A DNA stretch of 64,000 nucleotides from Thalassia testudinum (taxonomy: Eukaryota > Streptophyta > Magnoliopsida > Alismatales > Hydrocharitaceae): contig JAZHRO010000039.1 in NCBI GenBank assembly GCA_037157565.1, positions 40,486,001 to 40,550,000 on the forward strand, read 5' to 3'. This document shows, piece after piece, positions 21,990 through 34,201 of the stretch (position 1 is the stretch's first letter; the number at the start of each line of letters is the position of its first letter). The position numbers were made by a program, and so were the translations under genes. The notes under the pieces were generated by a model. The model ran no database searches and was not told the DNA's origin. It was given only the letters and a program-made list of their open reading frames with translations.

Positions 21990-23656
21990 GGTACGAAATT
22001 TCACGGGTTGGGAATAGGTTGGGCTGGAAGAGTACCCTGAGATCGAGTTGCCATGCGTAGTTGACTAATCTCAGCATTCTGCTGCGCCAATTGGTGTTGA
22101 AGAGAGGTCATGTTCTCTTCATGGCGCTTTGACATTTCCGTCATCATTCGCATCAATTTCTCAAGAGGACTTGATGCGTGTTCTGTTTGTGGTATGCAAG
22201 GACCCAATGGCGGATTCTCCACAGGATTAGACTGAGCCCTTGGGATGACGGGTGCGGACGATCGCACTGGCCCACCCACGGGGTTTTGGCGTTGCGGGTT
22301 GCTGGACCACGCGAATTTCGAATGATTTCGCCACCCTGGGTTATAAGTAGCAGAGAACGGGTTATTCCCTAGGGCGCAAGCGTCTTCTAAGCCAGAAGAC
22401 GGTCCGCATGTAAATACGCATCCGAGCAAACAGAGGCTTGGTCCTCCGTGTCAAAATACTAGCTTGCAAAAGCCAGATCCACATGACTTACCGAATCACT
22501 CGACGCAATGCTTGGTAGGGAACATCTTACGGGGTTTCGAGGGATAAGCTTGGTGTTGGAAGGATTGGGATTGTGACAAGTGGTGAGGTGGAGGTGTTTG
22601 CCATAGAACGGGCGGGATTGGCCAGAAGCTCGTCCAGCTTCTTGTGCACGACAGAGACTTCATCCAATTTCTGTACGATAAGGTTAAGATCAGTGGATGA
22701 ATGGGAGGGTCTCGTGTCAACTTCGTGAACATTACGGGGCAAGCTGGTACGATTAGAGGCGACAATGGAGGCATTATTCATTGAGTTTTTGCTCATGTTT
22801 TTAAATAATTCGAATGCTCCATTCTCGCCTTTATTCATGAAATTCCCTCCGCAGGAAGCATTTGCAATCTGCTTCAAAGTCTCATTTAGCCAATAATAGA
22901 AAATCTGGGCAATATGCCACTTAGGCAGACCGTGGTGCGGACACCTCCAGAGGAGGTCATTATACCTCTCCCAAGCCTCATGAAACTGTTTGCCGTTTTG
23001 TTGCGTAAAGCAAGTTATAGCACGGCGAAGCGCATTGGTTCACCCGATTGGGAAGAATTTCTTGAGAAATGCTGTTCGCATCTCTTCCCAAGAATGGATG
23101 GTTCTCCCAAGGGTGCGTAACCATTGCGACGTTTATCCCGCAACAAAAACGGGAACATTTTCATAGGGACTATTGGTAACTCGATGTTTCTCGGTTTGAC
23201 AGTTTCAGCCAATCGGGTTAGGTCTTCCAAATGGAGAAATGGATCTTCACTTGCAAGACCATGGAAGTGGAAATTAATTAGGCCAATTATATTGGGTTTC
23301 AATTCAAAGTCATCCTCGCCCATGGGGACCTGAATTTATCCTATGGTCTCTGTAGCAGCGAGATTCTGATAGGAGCTAAGAGACCTAGGCTCCTCCCGTT
23401 CGGGAGGGTTCTGCATTTCCTCCAAGGTTTCCCTAATGGCTTCAATTTGCTCATTATACATTTCCATTTGGGCTTGGAGGTGAGTTATGGGATCCATGGC
23501 TCCACCACCTGGTGGATTTTGAGGGTGGTTTCCTCCCTCGAGATTTGGGGGTGGGCGTACAGCCGTGTTTGTGGAGGAGGATGACGATTCGACTTCTGTT
23601 CTTCTAAAATTATCAGATAATTTAAACAATTCAGGGTTTTGTGACCTCTCAAACAT
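21990..23656 (-). pseudogene. Athila gag, degenerate
   Basis: A likely start methionine lies at 23656 (MFERSQNPELFKL). Broken frames follow: DDFELKPNIIGLINFHFHGL with EDPFLHLEDL and MFPFLLRDK (23015-23323), a middle part (22527-22877), and a C-terminal part with YNPGWRNHSKFAWSSN and a coiled-coil-like run LQHQLAQQNAEISQL (22001-22429). These are standard Athila/Tat gag phrases. Three or more frameshifts and stops break the gene. Confidence 0.85.
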
Positions 23657-25013
23657 GCACTACCACAGGAAGAATTGGGGGATAAGAAGGGAAAAGGAGA
23701 TGAGATAAATGACGTCGCAAAGGTACACTTGATGACAAATCAAGACAATCAAAGCCCTAACCTCTACAGTGTGCAATTAGACCTAAAGATCTAAGTCACC
23801 TACTATCACAACCTACGGAACCAAATGCGAGCACCGCGGAACCACTGGGCCAGATTGAAAGGCTGTTTGCCCCAGTCTTAGACACCCGATAGCACGCGGG
23901 AACCCACACTAGCACGTAGGCGCTACACGCAGGTAGTTAGACCTCCAATCCTTAATAAGGGTCAAGTTGCTACCAGTTTTGATTAGAGGCTTAGGATCAA
24001 GTGTTTTTGGAATGTGAAGGGCGTTGTTTACGAGTAATGCCCAAGTGTGTTAATTTTAGAAAGTGTGTAAACCAAGCATGCAACGAGGAAATCTCCCCGA
24101 ATTGAAGTTTTAATTGGTGAATGATTTTTAGAGTTTCAGCCTTAGGTAATATGGATTTTAGGATTTCGCTGAATTACTAATTCAACCAATCTCTAGGTTT
24201 TGAGAGAATACAATTTTTTCTATGCCCAACAAACCCTTCTTCAATGTGAGTTGGTTAATGTATGCTAAAAATGCAATGGGCTTCCCTAGATGGAGATTTC
24301 TATATATGGATGCACGAGTCAATTTTAAGTTAGTGTGAAAGGGAGCCAAAACACTTCAATTTAAATGCTCCCAACCACCAAAATGATGTTCCACACACAA
24401 GGCTCAACCACAAGATAATGTAAAGAAAATCGAAGTGTTGGGGTTGAAATAATCGGGATCGAATCTTAGGCACGTGAAAGGTCGTGGTGGGGTTGGAATC
24501 AACTCAATTCCAAGTCTCCCCACCGAAAATGTCATCCCAAATTGTGGATGAATGAGGCAAGGAGGGATGGCAATCAATCTATTTAATCTTGCCTCAAAGA
24601 ATACTTCACACGGGGAAGATTCAAGAATCAAGATTCTTGGATCTTCGCTATGCGAAGTTTGGCGGGAAATCCCGGGACGGTGGGATTGATGGCAAACAAT
24701 CAAGCAAGTGATTTTTAATCCACTTGCCCCAAGAGATCCCAAGAAGTTTTGTTTTTATTAAGGTGACAAGTTGACGTAAGTTGCTAAGAGAGAGACTTAC
24801 CTTTTCAGCAATGTGGGCGAAGCTCCAGTGCGGTGCCGGCGACTTCACGCTCTCGTTCCCACCTTGGATTTGCCCACGTCTCCGACTTCCTCTTCTTGCC
24901 TCCTCCTTGCAACTGGTTCACCTGCACACTAGCAAACAAAAACACCCATAAAAAGAAAGGTGTGAGAAGAGAAAACTAAAGGAATGGAGTAGAAACTTAC
25001 CTAATTGCGTACA
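23657..25013 (-). other. Leader between primer site and gag
   Basis: Non-coding leader of the Athila-like element, about 1.35 kb. A 112-codon open stretch at 24404-24742 has no recognisable similarity and I do not call it a gene. Long leaders are usual in this group. Confidence 0.6.
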
Positions 25014-25031
25014 TCCCCTGCAATAGCGCCA
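25014..25031 (-). other. Primer binding site of the Athila-like element
   Basis: Minus strand TGGCGCTATTGCAGGGGA, two changes from the intact site of element D (TGGCGCCGCTGCCGGGGA). It lies 9 bp from the LTR end at 25041. Confidence 0.85.
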
Positions 25032-25040
25032 GAAAAAGTA

Positions 25041-25963
25041 TGGTGGGAACCCGGATAGGCTATGTTAATATAGTGAAATTATCGTTGAAGTGAGTATAGT
25101 GGTTATCCTAAATCGAGTCTAACCATCTTTTTACAAAATTTTTAACCTGGCCTACTTAATTTTATCTTGGTCACTTTTAGGCCTATGGTCGAACTCAGGA
25201 GGCGGGAATTAGAGGTGAATAAGTTTCTACGCCTTTCCTACAACGAATCTCTTCCGAGCATTTATTATGTTTTTGGTTTTTTTCTATTTTAGATTTTTTT
25301 GCAGATAATTTTATCCTTGAGGTACACCCTCAAAATCAGGTCCTTGGCTTCGAGCCAAATTGTTCTTGGCTTCAAGCCAATTTAGGGTTCCAAAAAATTG
25401 GTCTTGCTATTCGCAAGACCGAATACCTGCACGACAAGGATTATCTTTTCTCTTTTATTTTATTTTTTATCTTTTTAATAGCAGGAAACAAAAGAAAAAT
25501 AAAGGTTGCTTGTAAAGAAATAAATATAGTATATATATAGTATATATTATATATATATATAGTGGTGGGGGTGGAGGTGGAAATGGTGTGTAGTACGGTG
25601 TCGAGTTGATCGACGTCTAGGAAGATGCAACCAACAGGACGAAGTGCCGCATGGAGTGTAGGATGGATGTGTGGAAGTGTGTGCGGAGGTGCTTTCTCTA
25701 CGCGGGTATCGAGGAATATCAGCAACTGGTGCAGATATTCTCGCGATATAACACATGATGTAGGGATACAGGTAGGTGATATGAATGTAAATATATATAT
25801 ATTTATAACTAGATATATATGTATATATGTATATAAATAAATACACACACATATGTATGTATTTATATCTATAGATATATATGTATATATGTATGTATAT
25901 ATGTATATATATATGTATAAATATATATATATATATCTACTTATATATAGTGTATAGGTGTAA

Positions 25964-26024
<61 letters not shown>

Positions 26025-26540
26025 AGTATAGGTGTGTACAAGTGAGTGTGTGTGTACATGTGAGTGCGTACAAGTGTGGTGTGTGTTTGTGTGTGTATCT
26101 GCTGGAGAGTGAGGGAGTGGCTGTGAGAGAGAGTGCTGGCGTTTAAGGCGTCTGGTGGAGGCAGCCGACGTCTGATGGCGCGGGTGCGTGCAGGCACGCA
26201 AGGGTGCGCGCGCGCTGGAGGGAGCAGGCGTGAGGGAGAGCGCAACGCGTTGCTGGCGAGAGTAGACGCAGGCGAAGACGCGAGCGTGAGCACGGGCATG
26301 TGCGGGTGCTGGAGTGGAAGCAGGTGGAGACGCAGGCACGAGCGCTGACGCGACAACGGGCTGGAGGTGGTAGCGGCGCGGAGAGAGTGCGAACGGTGAC
26401 CGGATAAGTGAGAAACTTTCCGGTTATCGCACTGTAGCTACAGTGTTGCGCAGAAACGCGTGAACAGCAGCTATAGTGCTCGTGCGGCCTGGACAACCGG
26501 TTGCGGTCGGTTCTGCGTGCGTGGGCGCGCTGGACTCGGC
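25041..26540 (-). repeat. 5' LTR of the Athila-like element, truncated
   Basis: Starts TGGTGGGAACCCGG on the plus strand and matches 8636 onward (GTGTTAATATGGTAAAATTAT-type words, TAGAGGTGAATAAG, AACCGGTTG) up to about 26530. The outer part present in the other LTR (about 740 bp) is missing, and sequence similar to the right end of transposon H follows directly. A deletion across the LTR/host junction explains both losses. Confidence 0.75.
25530..26025. repeat. TA microsatellite tracts in the 5' LTR
   Basis: TATATA/TATATG runs, including an uninterrupted TA tract of about 60 bp at 25963-26022. It is the counterpart of the tracts at 9100-9750. Confidence 0.9.
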
Positions 26541-26613
26541 CCAAGTGGGTTTGACTGATCTATTCATGAATCAATTGGGCTTATTTCACTAGGGTAATTT
26601 TATTCTCTCATCA
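26541..26613. mobile_element. Probable right end of split transposon H1
   Basis: ATCTATTCA, GGGTAATTTTATTCTCTCATCA resembles the right end of H2 (ATCTATTCACG, GGGTAATTTTCTTCCCTCATCA at about 40007-40065). No target duplication with the left part can be seen. Confidence 0.5.
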
Positions 26614-27604
26614 GTTGCCCCCACTCTCGTAGTCTAGCTGTGCTAACTAGAAGAGTAAACTTCTTTCTCCTTTTGTCCTTGTGCAGAGGTTACCCTTGCC
26701 CCCAGCAGCTATCGCCTAGTAGTGTCGGGGGTTAGGTGCTCCATTGCCCCCGCTCGCCTCTTGGGGAAGGGGGAAGGGTGTATGCGAATCATCTCCCATA
26801 ATAACAAGTGATTAGTAAAATATAAATCACAATAGAAGTAAGGGAAATCAGTTCCTGACTTCGAACTTTATCTCGATACACTGTCTGTATTGGCGAGATT
26901 GAAGTACCTAGGCTCTCCTGTCATGGTTCCTCACACGGATGCTCGTAGGGGGCTTGGGGTTTGCTCTAGTTAGGGGACTCGCTGGCGGCTTGTCTCGTGC
27001 GGATGGCACATGCTAGTTGGGAACGCAAGGGGGTTTCTCAGTATCGATGTATAACGATTTACAGGTGGGTGGGGAGATGAGTGATACAAAAAATAAAATT
27101 TGTAATGACAAGCATCTATTTTATGAAATAGAAAAATTAAACTTATCTTTGCGAGGAAAGGATGCGTAGAGCATCGTTTGGATGTTGACGGGCTCATTGG
27201 CCTTATATATTATCTTCACCCCTGTTTGCAATACCCCCTTCTTGCATCATATGAGGCCTACTTTGAAAAAAGTCAACGGGAGTGGTGGTGAGTCCATCTC
27301 TCCTGTAGCCATATCACATAATAGCTGTGGCATAATACTAGGCGAGATGCACGTCAAAGAAGTGATGGAGAGGAATCAACTAACTATCGTCCCTGTTGAA
27401 CGATGCCCAATATTGATGAAACGGGTGTTGTTGGCTTCAATGAGCATGGAGTTTGCGATCACGAAATTTTTTTTATACTTTTGATTAAAGCTAAAGGCTT
27501 CACCAGCCTCTCCACACCTTTGAAATTCAAAATCACCAAATATGTTAAAATATATGGAATAAATTACTCAAGTGACTGGAATAGTTTGTTGAATATTGGG
27601 ATCC
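26614..27604. other. Unannotated repeat-like stretch
   Basis: Contains CCCCCGCTCGCCTC-type and pyrimidine-rich words and several short frames, none recognisable. No transposon end or gene is supported here. Confidence 0.4.
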
Positions 27605-28610
27605 ACTCAATGTTTGGCTGCTAGACATGCCCTCCTTATTTGTGGAGCAGCTGCCCATTGAGATTAGGTGATGTGTTGTAAACAAATGTTGATCTGGATA
27701 AGTTGGGGCCAGCTGACGCCTATGGCTAGGAGGTCTCTTCACGCATGAGGTGGCTAACTCCTCAGAGGGCCAGGAATTGAGTTAGTCAGCACCTTAGGCG
27801 TTAAATTGGAGAGCACCTCAGACGGAGGCTGCCTCAGGTGGAGAGGACTGATGAGAGACTCATCATGATCACTAATTACCCCTAATTAAATAGTCTTCCT
27901 AGTTAATTAGCTAAGGATATGAATATATAAGGGTTAATTATAAAATAACGGATATATAGTGAAGAACCTTAAAATAAGCTTAAAATGATATTTTATCATT
28001 TGATTAATATTATTAACAATCTAATTAATAATTGGACTTGAAATCTTATTGGTCATTCCCTCAATTAATAAGTTAACTAACTTAAAACATAATGTATATA
28101 TAAGTATATAATAACTTAAGTAACTTTACTTAATTTAATAAATTAACCTAAAAAGGTCAAAAATGTAAATTCAATGTGAAAACATAATAATTACCTTATT
28201 TACTATCATATATAAAAAGTTGAAAAAGATCTAAGTTAAAATAAACCTTTAAAACCTGAGTTTACATTTAGGTCCTTAAATTTTATTTCAATTGAGTCCG
28301 TAATTTTCATATAGGTCCTTAGATTTCATCGCACATAGGTCCCCATCATCTTCTTCTTTCAGCTGGTTGAACGGCTGACGATAGAGGGTGATTCCACCAC
28401 TCGATCACCGCCCTATCAACATCATTCTTCCTTCTCCAAGCTCTTGGAGCTTGCGCTCACTATCCCATCTTCATCCATCAGCCTGAATTACTTTAAAATC
28501 CTAATTTTAGGTGGGAGATAACCTCACCGTCGTCGGAGTCGATGCTGGAGGTTAGCCTCCCCAAGCTTCTTCTTCGTCCAAACTCCACATCCCTCTTCAT
28601 CACCTTCAAC

Positions 28611-28619
28611 TATAAATAG
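28611..28619 (+). promoter_or_regulatory. TATA box of element J
   Basis: TATAAATAGACCCCC, about 760 bp from the start of J. Confidence 0.45.
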
Positions 28620-31129
28620 ACCCCCACCCCTTTGATTTCTGTAAGTTGGCTCCCTTCCTTCTTCTAACACTGAGCCGACCCAATAGGCTATTCGTCTGTA
28701 ACTCCGGCGATCTTCGACACCATTCTCTGACTTCCTCTATCCATCTTGATTAGCTGAGGAGCTTTGCCAAGGTCAGCCAAATCTCTAGACAAAGGCGACG
28801 ACCAAGGAGATCCTCTGCTCCATCCAAATTCACCTGCCGGAGATCTTTCTCATTCCCTCTGATTTCGTCCTCCGTCATGAGCCGTCGATGGAGTCCCTTT
28901 GACCCCTTCGTCCAGGTAACAGTAGGTAGAAGTAGTAGTAGTTTAGTTAGTTAATTAGTTCGTTAGCTTAGCTTGATTTCAGATTTCAGACTTCATCTTC
29001 TTAGACTCTGACGAGTTCTTTGAGCTTGCTAGAGCCTTGATTTGGTCTTTTGAACCCGATGTCCACCTTCCTCTATCACTCATGACCATTTCTAATCCAT
29101 TAAAACACTAATTCTATCACTTAATTGCCTAAATCACATCTACCTTCAACAGCTACTATCGTTGTCTATGGCGACAATAATTGAGCTTAGATTCACATTC
29201 ATAAGGTCCTCCACCACCTTTTCATCACCTAAGGACCCTGTTTTACACTTCAATTTGAATAATGACCACCTATAACCTAAACGCCCAATTTTTAATTAAG
29301 CTCCTAAGCTCGCTGTCAATGGCGGCTAAAGAGTAATTGAAATCTTTAATTAACTATATATTTATGATCACAATCTTGTTTTGACTTGTCTCAACCACTC
29401 TTTTTAGTGGGAGACCAAGCCATGTGCTTCAACGAACTCAATTTTCATTCAAACTGAATTTACTGTTAAAACTTACATCTAATGAGATAATGAGGAATTT
29501 AATGAGTTCCTGAGGTTCCTTGCAACCGCAGGAACAATTTCAAATAAAAAATGGTGCAATTCTCCATTCTGTACACAAAATTATCTTTTTCTGGACTCAT
29601 CGGAGCTTCGGCGAGCTCCGACAAGTCAAATCTAGTCTTCAGCCTGTAGAACTTGGTGTGAAGCTCCAGATTGACGAATTAAGGATCACTGATTGTTCTG
29701 AGGTTGTTTATTTGAGATTTTAGTGTCTCGAGCTTGAGACAGATCTTCTCCAACTCCGGCAGAGTTGGAAAAGCTTGACAGAAGACCAAAAGTCACAGTT
29801 AAGGAGTCTAGAAGCTTCAGTGCAGTGCATTGAAGCTATTCATGTCCTTAGAACATTATAGGAACCTCCTAAACCTTCTGACGAACAAAGCATTCTTAAA
29901 GTCCAATCGATGAGCTTGGAACCCTAGTTTTCAAGGACAAAACACCTATTTTAGGGTCTGAGCATGTTTCTGAGGTTGAGGAGAAGAAATTCTAGGTTTT
30001 AATTTCCTATTAAAAGGCTTTAATCAAAAAGTCAATTTTTTAGGCCTTGTAGTAAAACCCAAGCTTGATACCTTGATTCTAAGCTCAATTTGATGATTAG
30101 ATGAGTTTGAATTATCTCTGAGATGTTTTTGAATAATTCTTAAGTGATTTGGATGAGCTCTGTGGGGTAATTTAGTTGGAATTTAAGTACTGCCAGTTTG
30201 GGTTGTTTTTTAACCCAAAATGTTGGCAGTGTCATTTGGATGAAATTTGAAGTTGAATCCTGCCTAGTTTAGTTAGTTTTATTCCTTAGAATCTGTTTAA
30301 AACAATTAGAAATGTCCTTAGCTGTCTGTTGCACATTTCAAAGTTGAAAATTTCGTTCTCTGAGCTTTCAGAGAAGTTTTGAGCTTCTGAGTATTTCCTG
30401 AAGCTCTCAAGAGCTTAAATCCCACACAAGTAGCTGCAGAATCACTTATATGATCTATTCAAACCCTTAGATAAGCTAAAAGAAATACCCTAAAACACAG
30501 TAACATTAATTTCATTTCTAGGTATTAAATAACCCGTAGGAACCCCCTATTTTCACCTTTCAAATCGAAGAGGAAATCATCCTCTTAACCTTAAATTGAC
30601 TCTGGAATCATGTAGAGCCATCTTAGAGCTTTCCATCAAGCTTTGAATCGCTTGATTTGGAGCTCTGAGTAGGGAGAAATCATCACTTGAAGTCGGGTCT
30701 GGAGAGGGAGAACTCAGTCCCACATTGGAAGCTTCTGAACAGGCACTTGGGAATAAAACTAATTTGTTAAGTGGGCTATGCGGTCATCAAGCGCTCGGCG
30801 CATATCTGAACATCTGACCATCTAAGCATTGCGCGTGTGTGTGTGCGAGCGAGTGTGCCTGCGAGTGTGAGCCCGAGTGGGCGTGTGTGTGCGATGGCCC
30901 TGGGAGGGCGAGGCCTGGGAGGCGGTTGAGTCGGTTCGGCTCGAGAGAGGGCCGGTTTGGCTCAAGAAAAAAAAGAATCGGAAATGAACCCTAATGAAAT
31001 TAGGCGAAGACCGAGTAGGGTTTAGTCCCACCCTGATCTCACGATGCTGTGCATCCTCTAAAGGAAATTTTTGGTTGAGAAGAAAATAAACCCGGTTCAG
31101 CTGAGAAGGCAAAGTGTCAAAGGAAGCTA

Positions 31130-31405
31130 AGGGTTGAAGGACGCAGACGCTGGAGAAGCTAAGGAAAAAGGAGAAGGTAAGCAGGCACTAAGGTAATACT
31201 AAAGAAGAATAAGGGAGAAGAAGAAGCCAGGAACAGAAGAAAAAAGAAGAGAAGAAAGAAAGAGATCGAGAGAAAAAGAGAATAAGAGGAAAATAGAAAG
31301 AGAAAGAGAAAAAAAATAAAGGATTAAGAAATAAAAGAAGAGAAGATAAAGAGAAGAAGAGAAAAGAAAGAGAGGCTGAAGGAGATAAAAGGAAAAGAAA
31401 TTGAT
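31130..31405 (+). repeat. Long purine-rich strand tract in J
   Basis: About 275 bp of plus strand made almost only of A and G (GAAGAAGA, GAGAAAAAGAG, AAAGAGAAAGAG units) with isolated pyrimidines. It is compositionally extreme and not a simple microsatellite. It lies near the 3' side of J. Confidence 0.8.
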
Positions 31406-32064
31406 TTTTCTTGTTATATTTTAATTTCTTTTTACTTTGAATTGTTGTATTAAGGCATGTATTGACTAGATAAACTCTTCTTTACCTTAAATCATTTGAA
31501 ATAAATAAAGAATTTACCTGTTTTTAATATTGAAAATGAGAGTTCATATGGGATTTTGCATGTTATTTTATTTAAATCAAATTTTTGCAAAATTCATGCT
31601 TTTATAATTAACTTAAATATACCTCGTACACTTATAAAGAAAAATAAAAGATAACTAGTGAATTTAGAATGAATTATACCTCCCAGCGAACAACTTGGAC
31701 TCAACCAGTAAATAATTTCTAGAATGTTAAGTTAATTCGACCATATACTACTAAATGACACAATTTCGAGTTAACCTAAGTGACTTTTCTCTACTCATAA
31801 TTAAGTAAAATTAACTTAACTAACTGAGTAAAAGGAAGGACCAACCAAGGACCGCAAGCAAAGGCCACCTCACATGGGGAGGGTAGAAGCCACCTCAGGC
31901 GGATGAGGGAGGTCTTTGGCAGGCCATGGCAGGTGGAGGAAGGGTTAGTCGACCCTGTTCAGGTGACAAAGAGTGGGGTAGCTGGCCCTCGGACTCTTTA
32001 CCGTCCGACCTCAAGCGGGACTATGAATGTCGGCTGGCAGAAGCATCCTCCTGCTCAAAGAAGC

Positions 32065-33839
32065 TGAAATTGCACTAGAGGGGGGATCAACAGTGTATTA
32101 GATAAAGTATATGCAAATAAAATTCAATCACACAAACATTCACCACAGGACACAAGGATATTTAGGTGGAACCCAACCCGAGTAAAAACCACCACCTAAG
32201 CTTCTTAACTTAGAATTTTCCGGTTGACCGAGTCGACCAAATCCACTAACCGAACTACTTAAATAAGGGTAGTTCAACTTCAATACAACTACGCTACTTT
32301 AACTTGAGGGTAGCGTACCTCAAACCCTGCTTCTTCACGAAGAGTGTTTTGTCTCACGAAGGAGACGGAAATTCACCACGTGAATACCTAACCAAAGAAG
32401 AACGAAAAACACAATAAAATCAAAAGAGCTCAAAATATAGTTTTGAACCTAAGCTTCTATAGGCAAAGAGACTTCTCTAAAGAGGAAATATATCAATGTG
32501 ATTATGCAGTGCAACGATGCTCTCGAATGTGTATTTGGAAGCATGGAGAGCAGGAATATTTTCTTTTAATCTCTCATAAATTGGGAATAATAGTGGGAAG
32601 AATTGAATCAAAGTGTGTCTAAGCCAAGGGGAGGTGTTCCTCTATTTATGGAGACCTTAAGAAGGTTTAAGAAGGCTTAAAAATGGCCTTATAGCCGTTA
32701 GGATTGATTGCAAAAGAAATTGAGTCGAAATCAGAATCATATCAAGCTTATAATTACTCTAACAGTAAAATTAGACATATGATTTTTGGGTCAAACAACG
32801 TGTCAGACGACTGATCAATATTTTGGTCGTATGATACAGGGGTTAGAGTTTCTAATTTCGTTAGATGGAAATAGGGTTTTAGGTCAGACATTTGGGAAGT
32901 CATTTTAGGATGTCTAGGTGAAAAAATTGGACGTCCAGTCTAATTTTGTGCGAGTTTATTCCTGTTTTGGACCATATCTAAACAAGGTTCTAGTGTAACA
33001 GGGTTAAACGACAGACTGGACGTCTGACAAATGGTCTGGGCGTTAGATATAAGGGGTGTTCTACAGGAATTGATTTCCTGAGAAGCCAACAGCCATATGG
33101 GTCTGGAAAATCTTAATTTGGGTTAGATTTGATCCAACGTCTCTTTATGAAACATCTAGAAGGCTCTACGAATGTTAGATCTCGAAGATATGGGTTTGAC
33201 AGTCCAACGATCCTATTGTTAGATGTCATTCCAGGTTATCTAACGTCTTATAGGAACTCTGGATGTAAGTCAGGACGTCTAACTAGAAAGACAAATTATT
33301 AATTTCTAGCTTAGGTAATTAGACGTCTGGTCATAAAATCAAATAACTTAAAATTTAGGATCAGACATCTAATTATCTTGTTGGACGTCTGATCAGTCTG
33401 CCTAAAACCTATTTTGCCTTTCTAATTTTATTTTAAGGTTTGCCTAAGTGTCATAGGGATGTGTAAGTGTTCATAGGAATAGAGGTGATATACTTTGGGC
33501 TCATTAACAAGATTCTAAAGAAAATAAGGAGCAAAATAAAAAAAAGATTACAATACAGCATTCTAAGTCCTATTCTTCTTCTCCTCAAGATTACAATAAA
33601 GCATTCTAAGTCCTATTCTTCTTCTCCTCAAGCTTTTGCTCCATGCGAAGCTCCATCTCCTCCATGAAACTCCTCCTTTAGTTTCCCCCATGCTCCTTGA
33701 TGCTTTTGCTCATGTATAAGTTCCTCATGCTTGCTTCCATTTGCATTAATCTTGAAACTTATACTTTCAAATGTAAATATTAAAACATGTGTGTTTTGTT
33801 ATCATCAAAATTAACGATCGTGGTGCATTTGCACCAACA
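32065..33839 (-). mobile_element. Solo LTR B, sister of A and C
   Basis: Minus-strand start TGTTGGTGCAAATGCACCACG and end CCCCCCTCTAGTGCAATTTCA. Flanks are GAAGC (32060-32064) and GAAGA (33840-33844), one mismatch. It aligns with A throughout, including AGGTGGAA..TAAA..CC, TAGCGTACCTCAAACC and TTTTGTCTCACGA. Its GACGTCT motifs (about 32780-33400) are more decayed than in C. The TATA position corresponds to about 32643. Confidence 0.82.
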
Positions 33840-34201
33840 GAAGACTCTATTAGAGGACAAACGACTAGGGCAAAGCTCTGATAGGAAGGTGCTACCGGGT
33901 GGAGCTATGGCAGAGAGAGTTTAGGTGGGCTAGGACCTCAGCTGGAGGTCATCTCGCGCGATGCATCAGAGGGAGATTTCAGGCGAGTTCGGACCTCAAG
34001 CGGGGGAAAGCTCAAATGGCTTCCTCAAGCGAGGGCTCGTGGATGATTTCCATCTCTTTGGCAAGTGGCGAGCTCGAGCGAGGGAGCTAGCCAGATGGAT
34101 TCCCCAGTTGGCGCTCATAGCTGACAAAGAGGGGGTGCCAGTTGCTTTGTGGCCTGGTCGATGCCTCTAGGCAGGTGGAGCTCCTCTGGTGAGGTCATTG
34201 T

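Larger units (their letters stand above)
8636..26540 (-). mobile_element. Athila-like Ty3/gypsy retrotransposon, degenerate
   Basis: On the minus strand the order is truncated 5' LTR (25041-26540), primer site (25014-25031), leader, gag, protease, reverse transcriptase with RNase H, integrase, 3' untranslated part, polypurine tract and 3' LTR (8636-13618). Domain order protease-RT-RNase H-integrase marks Ty3/gypsy. The ALLDLG protease motif, the gag phrase YNPGWRNHSKFAW and the Asp-tRNA-type primer site TGGCGC..TTGC..GGGGA point to the Athila/Tat group. Stops and frameshifts in every domain make it inactive. Its 3' LTR and its integrase were each later entered by a solo LTR of another family. 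It entered transposon H1. Confidence 0.85.
27849..31847 (+). mobile_element. Solo LTR-like element J, 4.0 kb
   Basis: Starts TGATGAGAGACTC and ends GGACCAACCA. It is flanked by a perfect 5-bp duplication AGGAC (27844-27848 and 31848-31852). A TATAAATAG box at 28611 suggests plus-strand transcription. It has no recognisable reading frame. Its 3999 bp would be long for an LTR but within the range known for Ogre/Tat-type elements. A pol-less short element is the alternative. Family unknown. Confidence 0.65.

Noticed and set aside
24404..24742. 112-codon frame as an extra Athila gene
   Set aside because: It is in the leader, has no recognisable motif and is not in frame with gag.
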